From assembly GCF_023053635.1 (NCBI RefSeq), contig NC_086171.1:10620006-10684005 (forward strand): a DNA stretch of 64,000 nt, written 5' to 3'. The position numbers were made by a program, and so were the translations under genes. Below, piece after piece: positions 63,898-64,000 of this stretch. Source of the stretch: Elgaria multicarinata webbii (lineage: Eukaryota > Chordata > Lepidosauria > Squamata > Anguidae). The notes beneath the pieces are model-generated. The model made no database searches. It worked only from the letters and a program-made list of their open reading frames with translations, and was not told the origin of the DNA. Numbering within the stretch: the first letter of the stretch is position 1; each line of letters begins with the position of its first letter.

Positions 63898-64000
63898 CAT
63901 ATATGCGGATGATACCCAGTTCTACCTTTCCTTTTCATCAAACCCAGGTGAGGCAGTGGCTGTTCTGAACCAGTGCCTGGGCACGGTAATGGACTGGATG
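63896..64000 (+). pseudogene. L2-type LINE reverse transcriptase fragment, cut by the window edge
   Basis: The 35-codon frame reads YIYADDTQFYLSFSSNPGEA and then VAVLNQCLGTVMDWM. YADD is the catalytic metal-binding motif of non-LTR reverse transcriptase (motif 5), and Y-A-D-D-T-Q-x-Y-x-S-F...L-x-x-C-L-x-x-V-x-x-W-M is the L2/CR1-group pattern. The frame is still open at base 64000, so its real extent cannot be judged. The left limit is the first codon I can align. It is the only place in the window where the catalytic YADD is preserved. Confidence 0.82.

Overview
The window looks like a stretch of squamate reptile (lizard or snake) nuclear genome. The evidence is the repeat content: CR1 LINEs with the ATTCTATG-type tail, L2-type LINE tails ending in AATAAATAAAT, a tRNA-derived SINE of the Sauria type, an L1 with a poly(A) tail, and very many hAT and foldback (MITE-like) DNA elements. 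I found no exon of a host protein-coding gene, no tRNA or rRNA gene and no CRISPR array. Nearly all open frames lie in repeats or low-complexity DNA. The only recognisable coding remnants are pieces of transposon proteins: CR1, L1, L2 and another non-LTR element's ORF2, and the BED zinc finger of a hAT transposase.

Layout. 0.7-3.0 kb: a hAT deletion derivative with a second hAT nested in it, followed at once by a 555-bp near-perfect foldback element. 5-8 kb: a CR1 3' end, a TAGGGTGACC-type element full of simple repeats, and a foldback MITE. 11.3-12.1 kb: a GC-rich foldback element. 13-17 kb: palindromic MITEs and LINE tails. 17.3-20.7 kb: a 3.4-kb hAT with 8-bp target duplications, a tandem array and a broken transposase N-terminus. 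21-33 kb: scattered MITEs, a small hAT, a SINE split by a MITE, and a doubtful LTR-like segment. 34.4-36 kb: a clean 5'-truncated L1 insertion and another hAT. 38.6-39.1 kb: a solo LTR. 42.2-45.9 kb: a four-level nest, in which a CR1 LINE is split by a MITE, that MITE by a minus-strand LINE, and that LINE by another MITE. 46-51 kb: a hAT, 5-bp-duplication MITEs and a tRNA SINE. 53-60 kb: LINE tails, a hAT and palindromes. 61.2-63.6 kb: a 2.4-kb element inserted in a CR1 tail and carrying two tandem arrays. The last 105 bases are the YADD region of an L2-type reverse transcriptase running off the edge.

The main finding is a large group of foldback elements that start with GCC or GGC (GCCTTAGCTAGACC, GCCTAATCTACACC, GGCCCTTCCACACG, GGCTTTGCTAGACC) and are flanked by 5-bp repeats, most of type CYNRG (CCAAG, CTTGG, CTCAG, CTAAG). 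One of these elements splits a LINE reading frame, and removing it with one 5-bp copy restores the frame exactly, which supports the 5-bp duplication. Several members carry a consensus 5' splice donor (AAAGGTAAGT type). The rest of the window is ordinary intergenic or intronic DNA with no recognised function.
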